Shown: positions 14,356 through 23,312, counted from the first letter of the stretch. The stretch: DNA of 34,487 nucleotides from CAZEYT01 sp964516295 (GCA_964516295.1 CAZEYT010000028.1:1-34487), one strand, 5' to 3'. Program-made: numbers and translations. Notes: generated from the sequence alone by a model not told the origin.

Positions 14356-16422
14356 TTATCCTGCCAGAGCTGCCAGTTTGGCTTCCTGCCCCGAGAGCCA
14401 TGTTCGAAGGATCGCGTGAGCCGGGTCATCCAGTCCGGGATCGCTCTCAAAAATCGAACGGGCGAGATCGCGGGCGGATTGCAGGACGGCCGCATCGCGC
14501 GGGAGACTGCCGAGACGGAGCGGTGGCAGACCGGTCTGGGCCGTTCCGAGAAGATCGCCCGGACCGCGGAGTCGAAGATCGGCTTCCGCGACTTCAAATC
14601 CGTCGTTCGTTTGCTCGAGGACCTGAAGTTTTTCGAGTGTCTCTGGCTCGGAATTTCCCGGCATAAGAATACAGTAGGACTTGTGTTGTCCGCGTCCGAC
14701 GCGACCGCGCAGCTGGTGCAGTTGGGCCAACCCGAAGCGTTCTGCATTTTCTATGAGCATGACGTTGGCATTCGGAACATCGACTCCGACTTCGATGACG
14801 CTCGTCGCGATGAGAACTTTCGTCCGGCCTTCACTGAAGGATTGAATCACGGCGTCTTTCTCCTCGGCCTTCATCCGGCCGTGGAGCAGCCCGCAGGAGT
14901 GTGGGGCGAGGAGCGGTTTCCATTTCTCAAATTCCTCGGCCGCCGCTTTGGCTTCCAGCTTTTCCGAGGCATCGACGAGTGGATAAACAATGTAAGCTTG
15001 GCGTCCTGCGGCCGCCTGATCGCGCAAAAAGGCGGCTGCTTCGGGGAGCTTTTCAGGCGACCGAATTCCGGTGATGAGACGTCCACGATTCGAGGGCTTC
15101 TCGTCCAGAATGGTTACGTCCAAATCGCCATAGGCCGTTTGTGCGAGCGTTCGCGGGATCGGGGTGGCGGTCATCACCAGCACATCGGGTGCCTCGTCGC
15201 GCGAGGAAAGCTTCACGCGCTGCATGACGCCGAACTTGTGTTGTTCGTCAATGACGACAAGACCCACATTTTTCAAATCCTCCGGGTCGTGAAGAAGCGC
15301 GTGCGTTCCAACGAGAATATGGGGCGGCCGGTCGTCTTCCCAGAATCCCGCCGTGGTTTGCCGGCGCTGGCTGCCGGTGCGGAGGCCGACCCGCAGGCTG
15401 AGGGGTTCGAGCATGCGGGTGAAGGTGCGGAAGTGTTGCTCGGCGAGGATTTGGGTGGGCGCCATAATGGCTGCCTGATACCCGGCTTCCACCGCGAGAA
15501 CGGCGGCCGAGAGGGCGACGATGGTTTTTCCGGATCCGACATCACCCTGCAGGAGGCGGTTCATGCGACGCGGGGTGGCCATGTCGCGTCGGATCTCGGC
15601 AATGGCCCGTTTCTGGGCAGTCGTCAGCTCGAAAGGCAGCGCGGTGTGAAGCTGGGTGAGCAGCGTGCCGGAGGACTCGCGACTCCGGCCGGGCAAGGCA
15701 TCCAGACGGGCACGGCGCGAGACGATGAGAGCCTGCATGGCAAAAAACTCCTCGCCGACGAGAATCTCGCGAGCCTCGCGGTGTTCATCCCACGACTTCG
15801 GGAAATGGATGGCCCGGAGAGCACCAATGCGGGCGGCATCGTTTGCACGGCCCGGAATGAGGCTTTGGAGAGCCGTGAGATCGGTGACTTCCAGGGCCTG
15901 CCAGATCCATTCGCGGAGGCGGCGGACGGGCACGCCTTCGCCCGCCGGGTGGACCGGGGTGATGCGATTGATGTGCACGCGAGGAGCCTCGGGATCGCGT
16001 TCGATGACTTCAAATTCGGGAAAATCGAGAACGGTCTGGCGGCCCTTTCTTCGTGAGCGGCCGTAAACAACGAGTTCATCGCCAACGGCCACCATTTTGG
16101 AGACGTAAGGCATGTTGAACCACCGGCAGAGGACCTGAGCCCCGAATCCGCCGGGGCCGTCTTCTTCGAGGGTGAGTTGAAATCCCCGCCGCCAGCCGCC
16201 GTAGGGTAGGTGTGAGGCTTTGACAATCCGTCCATGAAGGAGAACCGGCTGGATCGAGTCGCCGTCTGGAAACGGCTCGAATCGTGAGCGGTCTTCGTGC
16301 CGTCGCGGATAGTGCGAGACGAGGTCGCCGAGGGATTCCAGACCGAGCCGCCGAAGATTCGGCAACCGCTGGCGCGGGATCCACTCCAGATCGGACAGTG
16401 GGATGCCGGGCGGGAGCTTCAC
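14356..16422 (-). CDS. recG: ATP-dependent DNA helicase RecG
   Basis: RecG remodels stalled replication forks and branch-migrates Holliday junctions. The 688-residue product has the N-terminal wedge/OB region (LLHGRIVKASHLPYGGWRRG), then superfamily 2 motifs: LLQGDVGSGKT (about 291-300), APTQILAEQHF, VVIDEQHKFG (DEQH about 392-395), MTATPIPRT (about 417-425), HGRMKAEEKD, and QLRGRVGRG near the C-terminus. Length is typical. The start is taken as GTG 16420-16422 (VKLPPGIPLSD), which overlaps the recJ stop as GTGA; the open frame extends to 16509, inside recJ. The overlap indicates coupled translation with recJ. Confidence 0.96.
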   Translation of the reverse strand: MKLPPGIPLSDLEWIPRQRLPNLRRLGLESLGDLVSHYPRRHEDRSRFEPFPDGDSIQPVLLHGRIVKASHLPYGGWRRGFQLTLEEDGPGGFGAQVLCRWFNMPYVSKMVAVGDELVVYGRSRRKGRQTVLDFPEFEVIERDPEAPRVHINRITPVHPAGEGVPVRRLREWIWQALEVTDLTALQSLIPGRANDAARIGALRAIHFPKSWDEHREAREILVGEEFFAMQALIVSRRARLDALPGRSRESSGTLLTQLHTALPFELTTAQKRAIAEIRRDMATPRRMNRLLQGDVGSGKTIVALSAAVLAVEAGYQAAIMAPTQILAEQHFRTFTRMLEPLSLRVGLRTGSQRRQTTAGFWEDDRPPHILVGTHALLHDPEDLKNVGLVVIDEQHKFGVMQRVKLSSRDEAPDVLVMTATPIPRTLAQTAYGDLDVTILDEKPSNRGRLITGIRSPEKLPEAAAFLRDQAAAGRQAYIVYPLVDASEKLEAKAAAEEFEKWKPLLAPHSCGLLHGRMKAEEKDAVIQSFSEGRTKVLIATSVIEVGVDVPNANVMLIENAERFGLAQLHQLRGRVGRGQHKSYCILMPGNSEPETLEKLQVLEQTNDGFEVAEADLRLRGPGDLLGTAQTGLPPLRLGSLPRDAAVLQSARDLARSIFESDPGLDDPAHAILRTWLSGQEAKLAALAG

Positions 16423-18107
16423 GCGGCAGAGCGGATATCGACGATTTGCATTTGAGCGGAGACGCGGCCGTTGAATTCGTTGCGTTCGATGAGGTAGGCG
16501 ACATCCCACGGCGGACGTGGAAGCTCGGTTTCGGCTCCGTTGAAAAAGATGGCCTGAACGCGCTGGCGACCTGCGGCGAATTCGAGGCGAAGGTGTTTTT
16601 CTTTCAGAACTTTTGGTGCAGCCAATGGAGCCAGACCACGAGCGAAGAGGACCGGTTGGGGATTGCCCATACCGAACGGTTCAAGAGCCTGTTGAGCCTC
16701 CAGAAGGTCCTCGCCAAAGGAATGAAGCGGACACTCGGCATGGAGCCGCAGCGAGGGGACGAGCATTTCGTCGCTGAGCATGGTACGGGCTGCGGCTTCG
16801 AAGGCCCGGCGAAAATCTTCCAGCTGACTCTCGTGCAAACTGAGGCCGGCGGCCATGTCGTGGCCGCCGTATTTGAGAAGGTGGACGGCGCACTGCGAGA
16901 GGGCTGTCACCAGCGAAAGCCCCTCGATACTTCGACCGCTTCCTTTTCCATCGCCCGATTCATCGAAGCCGACGACGATGACCGGTCGGTGATGTCTGCG
17001 TGTCACGCGCGAGGCCACGATGCCGAGCACGCCGTGATGCCAGTCGCGGGCACCGGCGACGATGGTGGCATGGCGATCCGGCTGGTAGTGGGCTTGCAGC
17101 CATTTTTCAACTTCGAGGGCGACGGAATGCTCGACGGCCTGGCGATCGCGATTCTGGCGGTCCAGACTGGCCGCCAGGCGCGCGGCTTCTGCGGGATCGT
17201 TCGTGGTGAGAAGGCGGAGGGATTCCTGAGCCGTTCCGAGACGTCCGGAGGCATTGATGCGGGGCCCCAGCCGAAATCCCACATCGCTGGCCCGGAGTGG
17301 CGGTTGAACACCGGCGACGCGCATGAGCGCGGCGAGTCCGGTCCAACGGGTGGAGCCCATTTGTTGGAGCCCGGCTCGGACAAGAATGCGGTTCTCGCCA
17401 TCCAGAGGGACGAGGTCCGCAACCGTGGCAAGGGCAACGATGTCGAGAACCGTTTTGAGATCGAACCCCTCAAGCGGTGAAGATTTCAAAAGAGCATGCG
17501 CTGTTTTGAATGCCACGCCGGCGCTGCAAAGGTAGGAAAACTCCGGCACCCCGCATTTTGGATTCACCCGCGCGATACAATCCGGCCTGGCACCCTCGGG
17601 TTCGTGATGGTCGAGGATCAGAACATCGACACCGCGTTGCCGGAGGTAATGAACTTCTTCCCGGGAGTTCGTGCCGCAATCCACGGCGATGAGAAGTTCC
17701 GGGGAATGCTCCTCGAGGCAGCGTTCGATTCCGGCTCGACTGAGACCGTAACCCTCTTCGGCCCGGAGCGGTAAAAAACACGTTACCGAAGCGCCGTGGG
17801 CTGTGAGGACACGATGGAGGAGGGCAAGCGATGCCACGCCGTCCACATCGTAATCTCCATAAAGAACGATACGCTCTTTGTTTCGAAGCGCCTGTTCGAT
17901 CCGGGAGATCGCCGCGGGCATTTCGGGCAGGAGATTGGGATTGCTGAGGGACTTCAGACGCGGATGAAGAAACGTCTCCATGGCATCAAGGGAGTCGAGG
18001 CGGGCGAGGAGAAGACCGGCGACAAAAGCCGGAACCCCGAGGTCTTTGGCTGCCCGGCGCATCTCATCGGCGTTCTGTTCCCTGGGCAAAATCCAACGGC
18101 GCTGCAT
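16419..18107 (-). CDS. recJ: Single-stranded-DNA-specific exonuclease RecJ
   Basis: RecJ degrades single-stranded DNA 5' to 3' in recombination and mismatch repair. The 562-residue product carries DHH-family motifs: YGDYDVDGVAS (Asp85, Asp87, Asp89), AVDCGT (Asp143), LILDHHEPEG (166-168 DHH), and in the DHHA1 domain GSGRS (389-393) and YGGHDMAAG (413-421). A C-terminal OB-like region follows. ATG 18105-18107 (MQRRWILPREQ) fits the family; the longer frame up to 18455 overlaps the esterase. It sits 49 bases after the esterase stop and is directly coupled to recG. Confidence 0.95.
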   Translation of the reverse strand: MQRRWILPREQNADEMRRAAKDLGVPAFVAGLLLARLDSLDAMETFLHPRLKSLSNPNLLPEMPAAISRIEQALRNKERIVLYGDYDVDGVASLALLHRVLTAHGASVTCFLPLRAEEGYGLSRAGIERCLEEHSPELLIAVDCGTNSREEVHYLRQRGVDVLILDHHEPEGARPDCIARVNPKCGVPEFSYLCSAGVAFKTAHALLKSSPLEGFDLKTVLDIVALATVADLVPLDGENRILVRAGLQQMGSTRWTGLAALMRVAGVQPPLRASDVGFRLGPRINASGRLGTAQESLRLLTTNDPAEAARLAASLDRQNRDRQAVEHSVALEVEKWLQAHYQPDRHATIVAGARDWHHGVLGIVASRVTRRHHRPVIVVGFDESGDGKGSGRSIEGLSLVTALSQCAVHLLKYGGHDMAAGLSLHESQLEDFRRAFEAAARTMLSDEMLVPSLRLHAECPLHSFGEDLLEAQQALEPFGMGNPQPVLFARGLAPLAAPKVLKEKHLRLEFAAGRQRVQAIFFNGAETELPRPPWDVAYLIERNEFNGRVSAQMQIVDIRSAA

Positions 18108-18156
18108 CGGGCGAAGATTAGGCAGTCCGGCGCTTGTTGGCAACCGGGAGAGCGGA

Positions 18157-18777
18157 TCAATCGAGCGACGCGAGCCAGTCTTTCGCGAAGCTGAGATCGT
18201 TGGGGATGAGTCCGTGTCCGGCCGGGACGAGCTGAGATGCGACCTGCGCTCCGCGTGCCTGGAGTTGACGGATGATGCGGTCGGGATCCTCCGGCGAACG
18301 GAGAGGATCTTGAAGCCCTGAAAGAATGAGGATTTTCTTTCCCGAAAGGTCGGCGTCCGGGATGTCGTCCGAAACAAACATGGGTCGAAAAAGGACGGCG
18401 GCGGCAAGGGATTCTGGACGCAGGAGGAGAAGTCCGAGCGCGATATTGGCACCATTGGAGTAGCCGACGGCGACGCGGGAGGTGGCCGGGAGTTCGTGAC
18501 GGTCGTCGGCCAGCGTCAGGAAGTCCGCGAGTTCCCTCGTGCGGAATTTCCAGTCCTCGACATCCAGAACGCCCTCGGCGAAGCGTCGGAAAAATCGCGG
18601 GGCCCCGCGTTCGAGGACGCGGCCCCGCAGGCTGAGCAGAGCGGCGTCCGGCAGAAGCTGTCCGCCCAGTGGGAGCAGATCGTTCTCATCGCCGCCGGTT
18701 CCGTGCAGGAGCAGAAGGTGCCTTGCGGTCGGGCGTGACGCGGCTTGGAAAATGTATTCGAAGTCCGGTCGGTTCAT
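18157..18777 (-). CDS. Carboxylesterase/phospholipase family hydrolase (MhqD-like)
   Basis: This 206-residue alpha/beta hydrolase has the oxyanion-loop HGTGGDE (25-31), nucleophile elbow GYSNG (Ser107), and the expected acid and base at LQDP (Asp157) and AGHG (His188). It resembles the carboxylesterase/YsaA/MhqD group. In B. subtilis mhqD belongs to a regulon with the dioxygenase mhqO, induced by quinones. Here too the gene follows a glyoxalase-fold dioxygenase, overlapping it by ATGA (18774-18777), which supports the same kind of pair. The substrate is not known. ATG 18777 (MNRPDFEYIF) was chosen over the open frame to 18837. Confidence 0.88.
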   Translation of the reverse strand: MNRPDFEYIFQAASRPTARHLLLLHGTGGDENDLLPLGGQLLPDAALLSLRGRVLERGAPRFFRRFAEGVLDVEDWKFRTRELADFLTLADDRHELPATSRVAVGYSNGANIALGLLLLRPESLAAAVLFRPMFVSDDIPDADLSGKKILILSGLQDPLRSPEDPDRIIRQLQARGAQVASQLVPAGHGLIPNDLSFAKDWLASLD

Positions 18778-19706
18778 GACGGACCGGCGAGCGGCGGCAG
18801 GAGGGATTCGATCATTTCCCTCCGGGCTTCGACCCATGGCGGGAGTTTCAGGTTTTGTCCCAGGGTCTCGACGCTCTCGTCGATCGCAAAGCCGGGACCG
18901 TCCGTCGCGATTTCAAAAAGCACGCCTCCCGGCTCGCGGAAGTAAATCGAATGGAAGTAGGTGCGATCCATCACCGGAGAAACAGAAAAGCCAAGGGTGA
19001 GGAGGGCCTCGCGTGCAGCGCGTTGAGCGTCATCATCCGAGGAGCGAAAGGCGACATGGTGAATCGTCCCGGCTCCCCCGGTGCCGTGCGAACCGTCGGC
19101 ATCTTCGATCAGATCAACCGTCGAACCGGTTTCCTCAAAGAGATACCGCCGACGGTTTGCTTCCTGACCGAGAAAACGGGCTCCAAAAGATCGGGTGAGA
19201 AAATCGGATGTGGGCCCGTGATTTCTGAGAAGCAGGGTCACTCCGTGAAAGGCCCGGATGGCGTGGGATGTCGGGATACCGTCGGCTTCCGGAATCTGAG
19301 TTGTTGCGGGCGAAACCGTTTCCACCAACTCCACGAGAAATCCGTCCGGATCGAGAAATCCGAGCACGTCATTGCCGAAGCGTGTTTGCTTAGCCATGAT
19401 CGAAAGGCCGCGCGAGCGAAGGCGCTCGTTCCAGAAGTCGAGACTGCCGGTCGGCACCTGAAAGGCAAAGGACGTGGCCTGTCCGACTCCGGCTCGTCCC
19501 CGGCGGAGATCCGGAATCGGGAAGAACGTCAGGATGGTTCCCGGGGTTCCCACCTGATCGCCAAAGTAGAGGTGGTATGTGCCGGGATCGTCGAAGTTGA
19601 CCGTTTTCTTTACCAACCGGAGGCCCAGCGTCGCGGTGTAAAAAGCGGCATTTCGCACCGGATCCGAGGCCATCGCGGTGACATGATGAAGGCCGGAAGA
19701 TTTCAT
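18774..19706 (-). CDS. Ring-cleaving dioxygenase of the VOC/glyoxalase superfamily (MhqO-like)
   Basis: The 310-residue protein is a two-module vicinal-oxygen-chelate fold: first module GLHHVTAMASDP (His7/His8) and second IHHVAF (His216/217) with LFEIATDGPGF (Glu265), the likely metal ligands. This arrangement, with DPGTYHLYFGD and the fixed spacing, is that of the YkcA/MhqO group, thought to open quinone or catechol rings. It shares a 4-base overlap with the downstream esterase and lies five bases after the rhodanese-YceI gene. ATG 19706 gives MKSSGLHHVTAMASDPVRN, the family N-terminus. The detoxification role is inferred from B. subtilis relatives. Confidence 0.9.
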   Translation of the reverse strand: MKSSGLHHVTAMASDPVRNAAFYTATLGLRLVKKTVNFDDPGTYHLYFGDQVGTPGTILTFFPIPDLRRGRAGVGQATSFAFQVPTGSLDFWNERLRSRGLSIMAKQTRFGNDVLGFLDPDGFLVELVETVSPATTQIPEADGIPTSHAIRAFHGVTLLLRNHGPTSDFLTRSFGARFLGQEANRRRYLFEETGSTVDLIEDADGSHGTGGAGTIHHVAFRSSDDDAQRAAREALLTLGFSVSPVMDRTYFHSIYFREPGGVLFEIATDGPGFAIDESVETLGQNLKLPPWVEARREMIESLLPPLAGPS

Positions 19707-19711
19707 CGGAT

Positions 19712-20608
19712 TCAGAGCGTACGGTCGGCGTGAATCTTGACGTGGAGGTGGAAATGGTCGTTGACGAGATGCTGGCCGAGGCATCGGAAAAATTTTCCGG
19801 ATCCGTAGATGCTGCCGAACTCGGTGCGGTCGACCTCGAACTGAGCCTGGGCCGTGAGGCGCTGACCGCCCGGGGCGGCGGCCACGAGCGTGTCGAAGGC
19901 AAGGGGACGGGTTGTCCCGCGGACGGTGGCCCGGCCGGAGACATGGAAATTCGGCGTTCCCTCGGTGGCCTCGGGGACGGCTGTCGCTTGATCGGCTTCG
20001 AATGTGGCGAGCGGATATTTATCGGCGAGAAAGAAGTCCGAGTGCAGGAGATGGCGCACGAGTGTGGCGCGGAGACCTTCGTCGGGGATGTCGTCGCATT
20101 GGATCGAACGGACATCCACGGCAAAACGGGCCTCGGTGAGAACATTGTCGCGGACGGTCAGGACGCCGCTCTCGAACCGGACTGTCCCGTGGTGATGGTT
20201 AAAAAGGTTGCGACCGGTCCAGCGAATGAGGCTCTCGGCGGTATTGACTTGAAATGTGCCCGAAAGCGGAGCGGTATCCGGGACGCCATCGCCCTCGAGG
20301 GGAAATCCGGCGTCCGTCCACTCGGCCAGTCCTCCGTCGAAAGCCGCGACATTCGACCAGCCCGCTTCACGCAGTTTCTCCGCGGCAACGGCCGCTTCGC
20401 ATCCGCCGTGGCCAGCGCCGTAGGTGATGACGGGGGAGGATTTCTCGGGTACGAGCGCGGCGGCTTTTTCGAGAAATGCGATTTCGTAAACGCAGGCATT
20501 CTTCGACCCGGGGAGGCGTCTGTGGGAAAACACATCCTCGGGAAGAACGTGGAGGAGGGTTGGTGGATGAGGGGACTGAAGGGTGGCGAAGAGTTCGGAG
20601 GCGGTCAT
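19712..20608 (-). CDS. Rhodanese-like (degenerate) plus YceI-like domain fusion
   Basis: The 298-residue protein has a rhodanese-type domain at about 1-105 and a YceI-like lipocalin-type domain at about 115-298. The rhodanese part ends in FDGGLAEWTDAGFPLEG, diagnostic of the fold, but the loop that should carry the catalytic cysteine reads ITYGAGHGGCEAA: Gly64 replaces the Cys, and the usual LLDVR is LLHVL. A Cys70 remains six residues on. YceI domains bind isoprenoid-like molecules in a beta barrel; here FQVNTAESLIRWTGRNLFNHHHG and the DVRSIQCDD stretch support it. No signal peptide, unlike typical YceI proteins. ATG 20608 overlaps the methyltransferase stop by ATGA. Quinone binding would fit the downstream MhqO-like gene but is speculation. 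Confidence 0.85.
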   Translation of the reverse strand: MTASELFATLQSPHPPTLLHVLPEDVFSHRRLPGSKNACVYEIAFLEKAAALVPEKSSPVITYGAGHGGCEAAVAAEKLREAGWSNVAAFDGGLAEWTDAGFPLEGDGVPDTAPLSGTFQVNTAESLIRWTGRNLFNHHHGTVRFESGVLTVRDNVLTEARFAVDVRSIQCDDIPDEGLRATLVRHLLHSDFFLADKYPLATFEADQATAVPEATEGTPNFHVSGRATVRGTTRPLAFDTLVAAAPGGQRLTAQAQFEVDRTEFGSIYGSGKFFRCLGQHLVNDHFHLHVKIHADRTL

Positions 20609-21480
20609 GGCGCGGAGGGCTTGAGGAAGGTGTTTTCGAAAGCCGCCGCTGTTGCGGCAATGTGGACCGGGGTCGTACCGCAGCAACCGCCGATGATTTT
20701 CGCACCGAGTTTTGCCAAGGACACGGCTGCGGAGGCGAAGTCGGCGGGCGACAGATCGTAGGTGGCGCGATCGTTTTCGATGCGTGGAAGCCCGGCATTC
20801 GGAAAAACCGCCAGCGGGGGTTCGTCCGGAATTCCCGACTCGAGCAATCGGATCGCGGCGGCGGGGCCGTTAACGCAATTGATGCCGATGACCTCGGCGT
20901 CATTGCGGGCGAGTTTTTTGAAGGCCTCGGACATATTGGTTCCGTCGGGAAGATTTCCGTGGGAATCGAAAACCATCGAGCAGACGGCCGGACAATGGTG
21001 CAGAGAATACTTCACTTCCAGTGCCGTGAGGAGCTCGTCGAGGTTCTGAAATGTTTCGAGAAAAATGATGCGCGCGCCGCCGTCGAGGAGAGCTCCGAGT
21101 TGCTCGCGGAAAAGGTCAGCCTGTTGCGGGAGGGGAATACCCGGAACGCCGATCGGGCCGACCGAGCCGGCGATGGTGACGTCTCCGCGATCCTTGACGG
21201 CGAGCCGGGCGATCTGGGCGGCCTGCCAGTTGATTTCGTTGACGTGACCGGCGAGGCCATGGCGTTCGAGGCGGGCGGCATTGGCGCCGAACGAGTTGGT
21301 GCGAACAATGCGGGCTCCCGCGTCGGCGTAGGCACTGTGAACGGCCATTACGCGGTCCGGGTCCTCGATGCACAGGGCTTCGAGACACGAACCGGGAGTG
21401 GCCCCGTTGTGGAGCAACCAAGAGCCCATGGCCCCGTCGGCGAGGAGCGGTCCGGACTCAAGGCGTTCGAGAAGGTTCAT
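20605..21480 (-). CDS. Homocysteine S-methyltransferase family protein
   Basis: The 291-residue product is a TIM-barrel methyltransferase with the zinc site made by INCVNG (Cys202) and IIGGCCGTTP (Cys266-Cys267). Other family marks are DGAMGSWL near the N-terminus and TNSFGAN (61-67). It could methylate homocysteine from S-methylmethionine or betaine-like donors, or act on another thiol; length fits the MmuM/BHMT single-domain group rather than full MetH. It is flanked by 4-base overlaps: the permease gene upstream (21477-21480) and the rhodanese-YceI gene downstream. No S-box or cobalamin switch is visible nearby. Confidence 0.9.
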   Translation of the reverse strand: MNLLERLESGPLLADGAMGSWLLHNGATPGSCLEALCIEDPDRVMAVHSAYADAGARIVRTNSFGANAARLERHGLAGHVNEINWQAAQIARLAVKDRGDVTIAGSVGPIGVPGIPLPQQADLFREQLGALLDGGARIIFLETFQNLDELLTALEVKYSLHHCPAVCSMVFDSHGNLPDGTNMSEAFKKLARNDAEVIGINCVNGPAAAIRLLESGIPDEPPLAVFPNAGLPRIENDRATYDLSPADFASAAVSLAKLGAKIIGGCCGTTPVHIAATAAAFENTFLKPSAP

Positions 21481-22259
21481 GAAAGTTTTCTACGTTTGGC
21501 GACGAGAAAATAGGACGCTGCGTAAGTGCCCGCGCAGAAAAGGGCGGTGACGACAAGGGAAAGACCGAGACCCGGAAGCCCCTCGACGGCGGGACCGCCC
21601 ATCGACTGGCGAATGGCTGCGACGCCGTAGGTCACGGGGTTGAGCAGTCCGATCCAACCAATGACCGAAGCTCCCGCAGGAAGGGGAAACAACGCGCCGG
21701 AGACCATCCAGAGGGGCATGAGAACGATGTTCATGATCGCATGAAATCCCTGCGTGGAATCCATCGGCCAGGCCACGAGAAAGCCCAGTCCGGTCATGCT
21801 GAATCCGACCAAAACAAACGCAAGGGCGAGGGCGGGCAGGAGATGAAGCGGGAACGAGATTCCGGCGAAAGGCGCCAGAATGCAGAAGAGAACGGCCTGG
21901 CCGACCGCGAGCGTTGTGCCGCCCAGGAATTTCCCCAAAACAATGGCGCCGGGAGAAACCGGGGCGACCAGCACGCCTTGGAGGAATCCTTCGCGACGAT
22001 CTTCGATGACCGAGATCGTTGAGAAAATCGCCGTGAAAAGCATGATGAGAACAAGCGTTCCCGGGAAGAAATAGGCGAGGTAGCTCATGCCATCGGAGCC
22101 CGGTGGTTGGAAGGATGGCGTAAAGCCCGCGCCGAGGAGGACCCAGAAGACCAGGGGCGTCGCGAGAGCTCCAATGATCCGGTTTTTTTGCCGGAGGAAG
22201 CGCACGACATCGCGATGCCAAAGGGCGGCGGCGGGTCGCCAGAGGAACATGTTATTCAT
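21477..22259 (-). CDS. ABC-2 type transporter permease
   Basis: This 260-residue protein has about six membrane segments and the ABC-2 layout of drug, polysaccharide or lipid exporters: a cytosolic N-terminus (MNNMFLWRPAAALWHRDVVRFLRQK), first segment ATPLVFWVLLGAGF, the conserved EDRREGFLQGVLVAPVSPGAIVLGK loop region (shown here in parts), and a final segment before VAKRRKLS. ATG 22257-22259 overlaps the ATPase stop by eight bases, so the two subunits are made together. The exported substrate is unknown. The next gene, a homocysteine methyltransferase family protein, is coupled by ATGA. Confidence 0.92.
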   Translation of the reverse strand: MNNMFLWRPAAALWHRDVVRFLRQKNRIIGALATPLVFWVLLGAGFTPSFQPPGSDGMSYLAYFFPGTLVLIMLFTAIFSTISVIEDRREGFLQGVLVAPVSPGAIVLGKFLGGTTLAVGQAVLFCILAPFAGISFPLHLLPALALAFVLVGFSMTGLGFLVAWPMDSTQGFHAIMNIVLMPLWMVSGALFPLPAGASVIGWIGLLNPVTYGVAAIRQSMGGPAVEGLPGLGLSLVVTALFCAGTYAASYFLVAKRRKLS

Positions 22260-23169
22260 TGAGGCGGCGTCCAGTTTGGAAAAGGAAAACATCCTCGAGC
22301 GTTGGCTTCGAGATGGTCGAGGAAAGGATCGCGGCGGGAAGCGCCGCGGAGAGGCGGGAGGCGAGGCTATGTGCGCCATCGGTCGCGACGCGGACCTCGT
22401 CTTCGGTGGCGTGTGGGGCGAGCTGCTGCTCGTCGCGGAGCCACGATGCGACGGCCTCGGTGGCCGGGGTGGCGATGCGGAGGATCTCCGGACCGGTCGC
22501 TGCGAGAAGCTCCGCCGGTGGAGCCACAGCGGCCAGTTTGCCTTGATTCAGAATCGCTACGCGCGTGGCATTGGCCGATTCGTCCATGAGGTGGGTGGTA
22601 AAAACAACGGTGAGCCCGGACTCGGCCCGAAGGGTGGCAATGACCGACCACAGGTCCATTCTCGCCGCCGGATCCAGACCGGTGGAAGGTTCGTCGAGGA
22701 GAAGGATCTTCGGGCGGGTGAGGAGGCACTTGGCGATCTCCGTCCGCCGCTGCTGTCCGCCCGAGAGTGTTTCCACAAGGGCGTCGGATTTTTCCGTGAG
22801 GCGGAGAGCGCCGAGCGCGTCGTCAATGCGGGTTGCAAGATCGCGTCCATGTAATCCATAGAGCGCGCCCCCGTAGCGGAGGTTTTCGCGAACAGTCAGC
22901 TTTTTATCGAGGCTGGGCGATTGGAAAACCACGCCGATGAGGCTGCGGACGGCTGCGGATTGGCGGACAACATCGAAGCCTCCGACGGTCGCAGAACCGC
23001 TGTCGGGGGTGAGGAGGGTGGTAAGAATGCGGAAGAGCGTCGTTTTGCCGCTGCCATTGGGGCCGAGAAGGGCAAAAAGCTCGCCGGTTTCGATTTGAAG
23101 GTCGAGCCCCGGCAGGACCGTATGGTCGCCGAAGCGCTTGGTGAGACCGTTTGTAACAATGGCGCTCAT
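22252..23169 (-). CDS. ABC transporter ATP-binding protein
   Basis: The 305-residue ATPase has Walker A GPNGSGKT (36-43), the Q-loop FQSPS, signature LSGGQQRR (135-142), Walker B ILLLDEP (about 155-161) and the H-loop TTH (His193). The C-terminal extension (about 80 residues after RVAILNQGKLAAV) is of the DrrA/CcmA/Nod-type exporter subfamily, matching the ABC-2 permease that follows. ATG 23169 (MSAIVTNGLTKRFG) overlaps a 48-residue membrane-protein ORF by 4 bases. Together with the permease it is predicted to form an exporter at the inner membrane. Confidence 0.95.
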   Translation of the reverse strand: MSAIVTNGLTKRFGDHTVLPGLDLQIETGELFALLGPNGSGKTTLFRILTTLLTPDSGSATVGGFDVVRQSAAVRSLIGVVFQSPSLDKKLTVRENLRYGGALYGLHGRDLATRIDDALGALRLTEKSDALVETLSGGQQRRTEIAKCLLTRPKILLLDEPSTGLDPAARMDLWSVIATLRAESGLTVVFTTHLMDESANATRVAILNQGKLAAVAPPAELLAATGPEILRIATPATEAVASWLRDEQQLAPHATEDEVRVATDGAHSLASRLSAALPAAILSSTISKPTLEDVFLFQTGRRLNE

Positions 23170-23312
23170 GAAGGATTGGTCGGCTGCGGCGCGGTGACGG
23201 TCACGGACACCGGATCCGCCGTCCAAGCCAGGGCAACAAGAACGCCCCAGGTGATGACGAGAAGAATCGCGCAGAGGCGAAGATAAAGAGGGCGGGGCGG
23301 AGAAGATTTCAT
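23166..23312 (-). CDS. Small membrane protein, 48 residues
   Basis: A short frame lies exactly between plsC and the ABC ATPase. It starts ATG at 23310-23312, overlapping the plsC stop (ATGA), and ends TGA at 23166-23168, overlapping the ATPase start (ATGA). The peptide has a basic, Pro-rich start (MKSSPPRPLYLRLC), one membrane segment (about 14-30, AILLVITWGVLVALAW) and a short polar tail ending PQPTNPS. The double coupling and a clean membrane segment argue that it is a genuine gene. No family is recognised. It may regulate or stabilise the adjacent ABC exporter or the acyltransferase. Confidence 0.72.
   Translation of the reverse strand: MKSSPPRPLYLRLCAILLVITWGVLVALAWTADPVSVTVTAPQPTNPS

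Noticed and set aside
14416..16056. 546-codon open frame on the plus strand
   Set aside because: Antisense to recG, which has all helicase motifs in frame.
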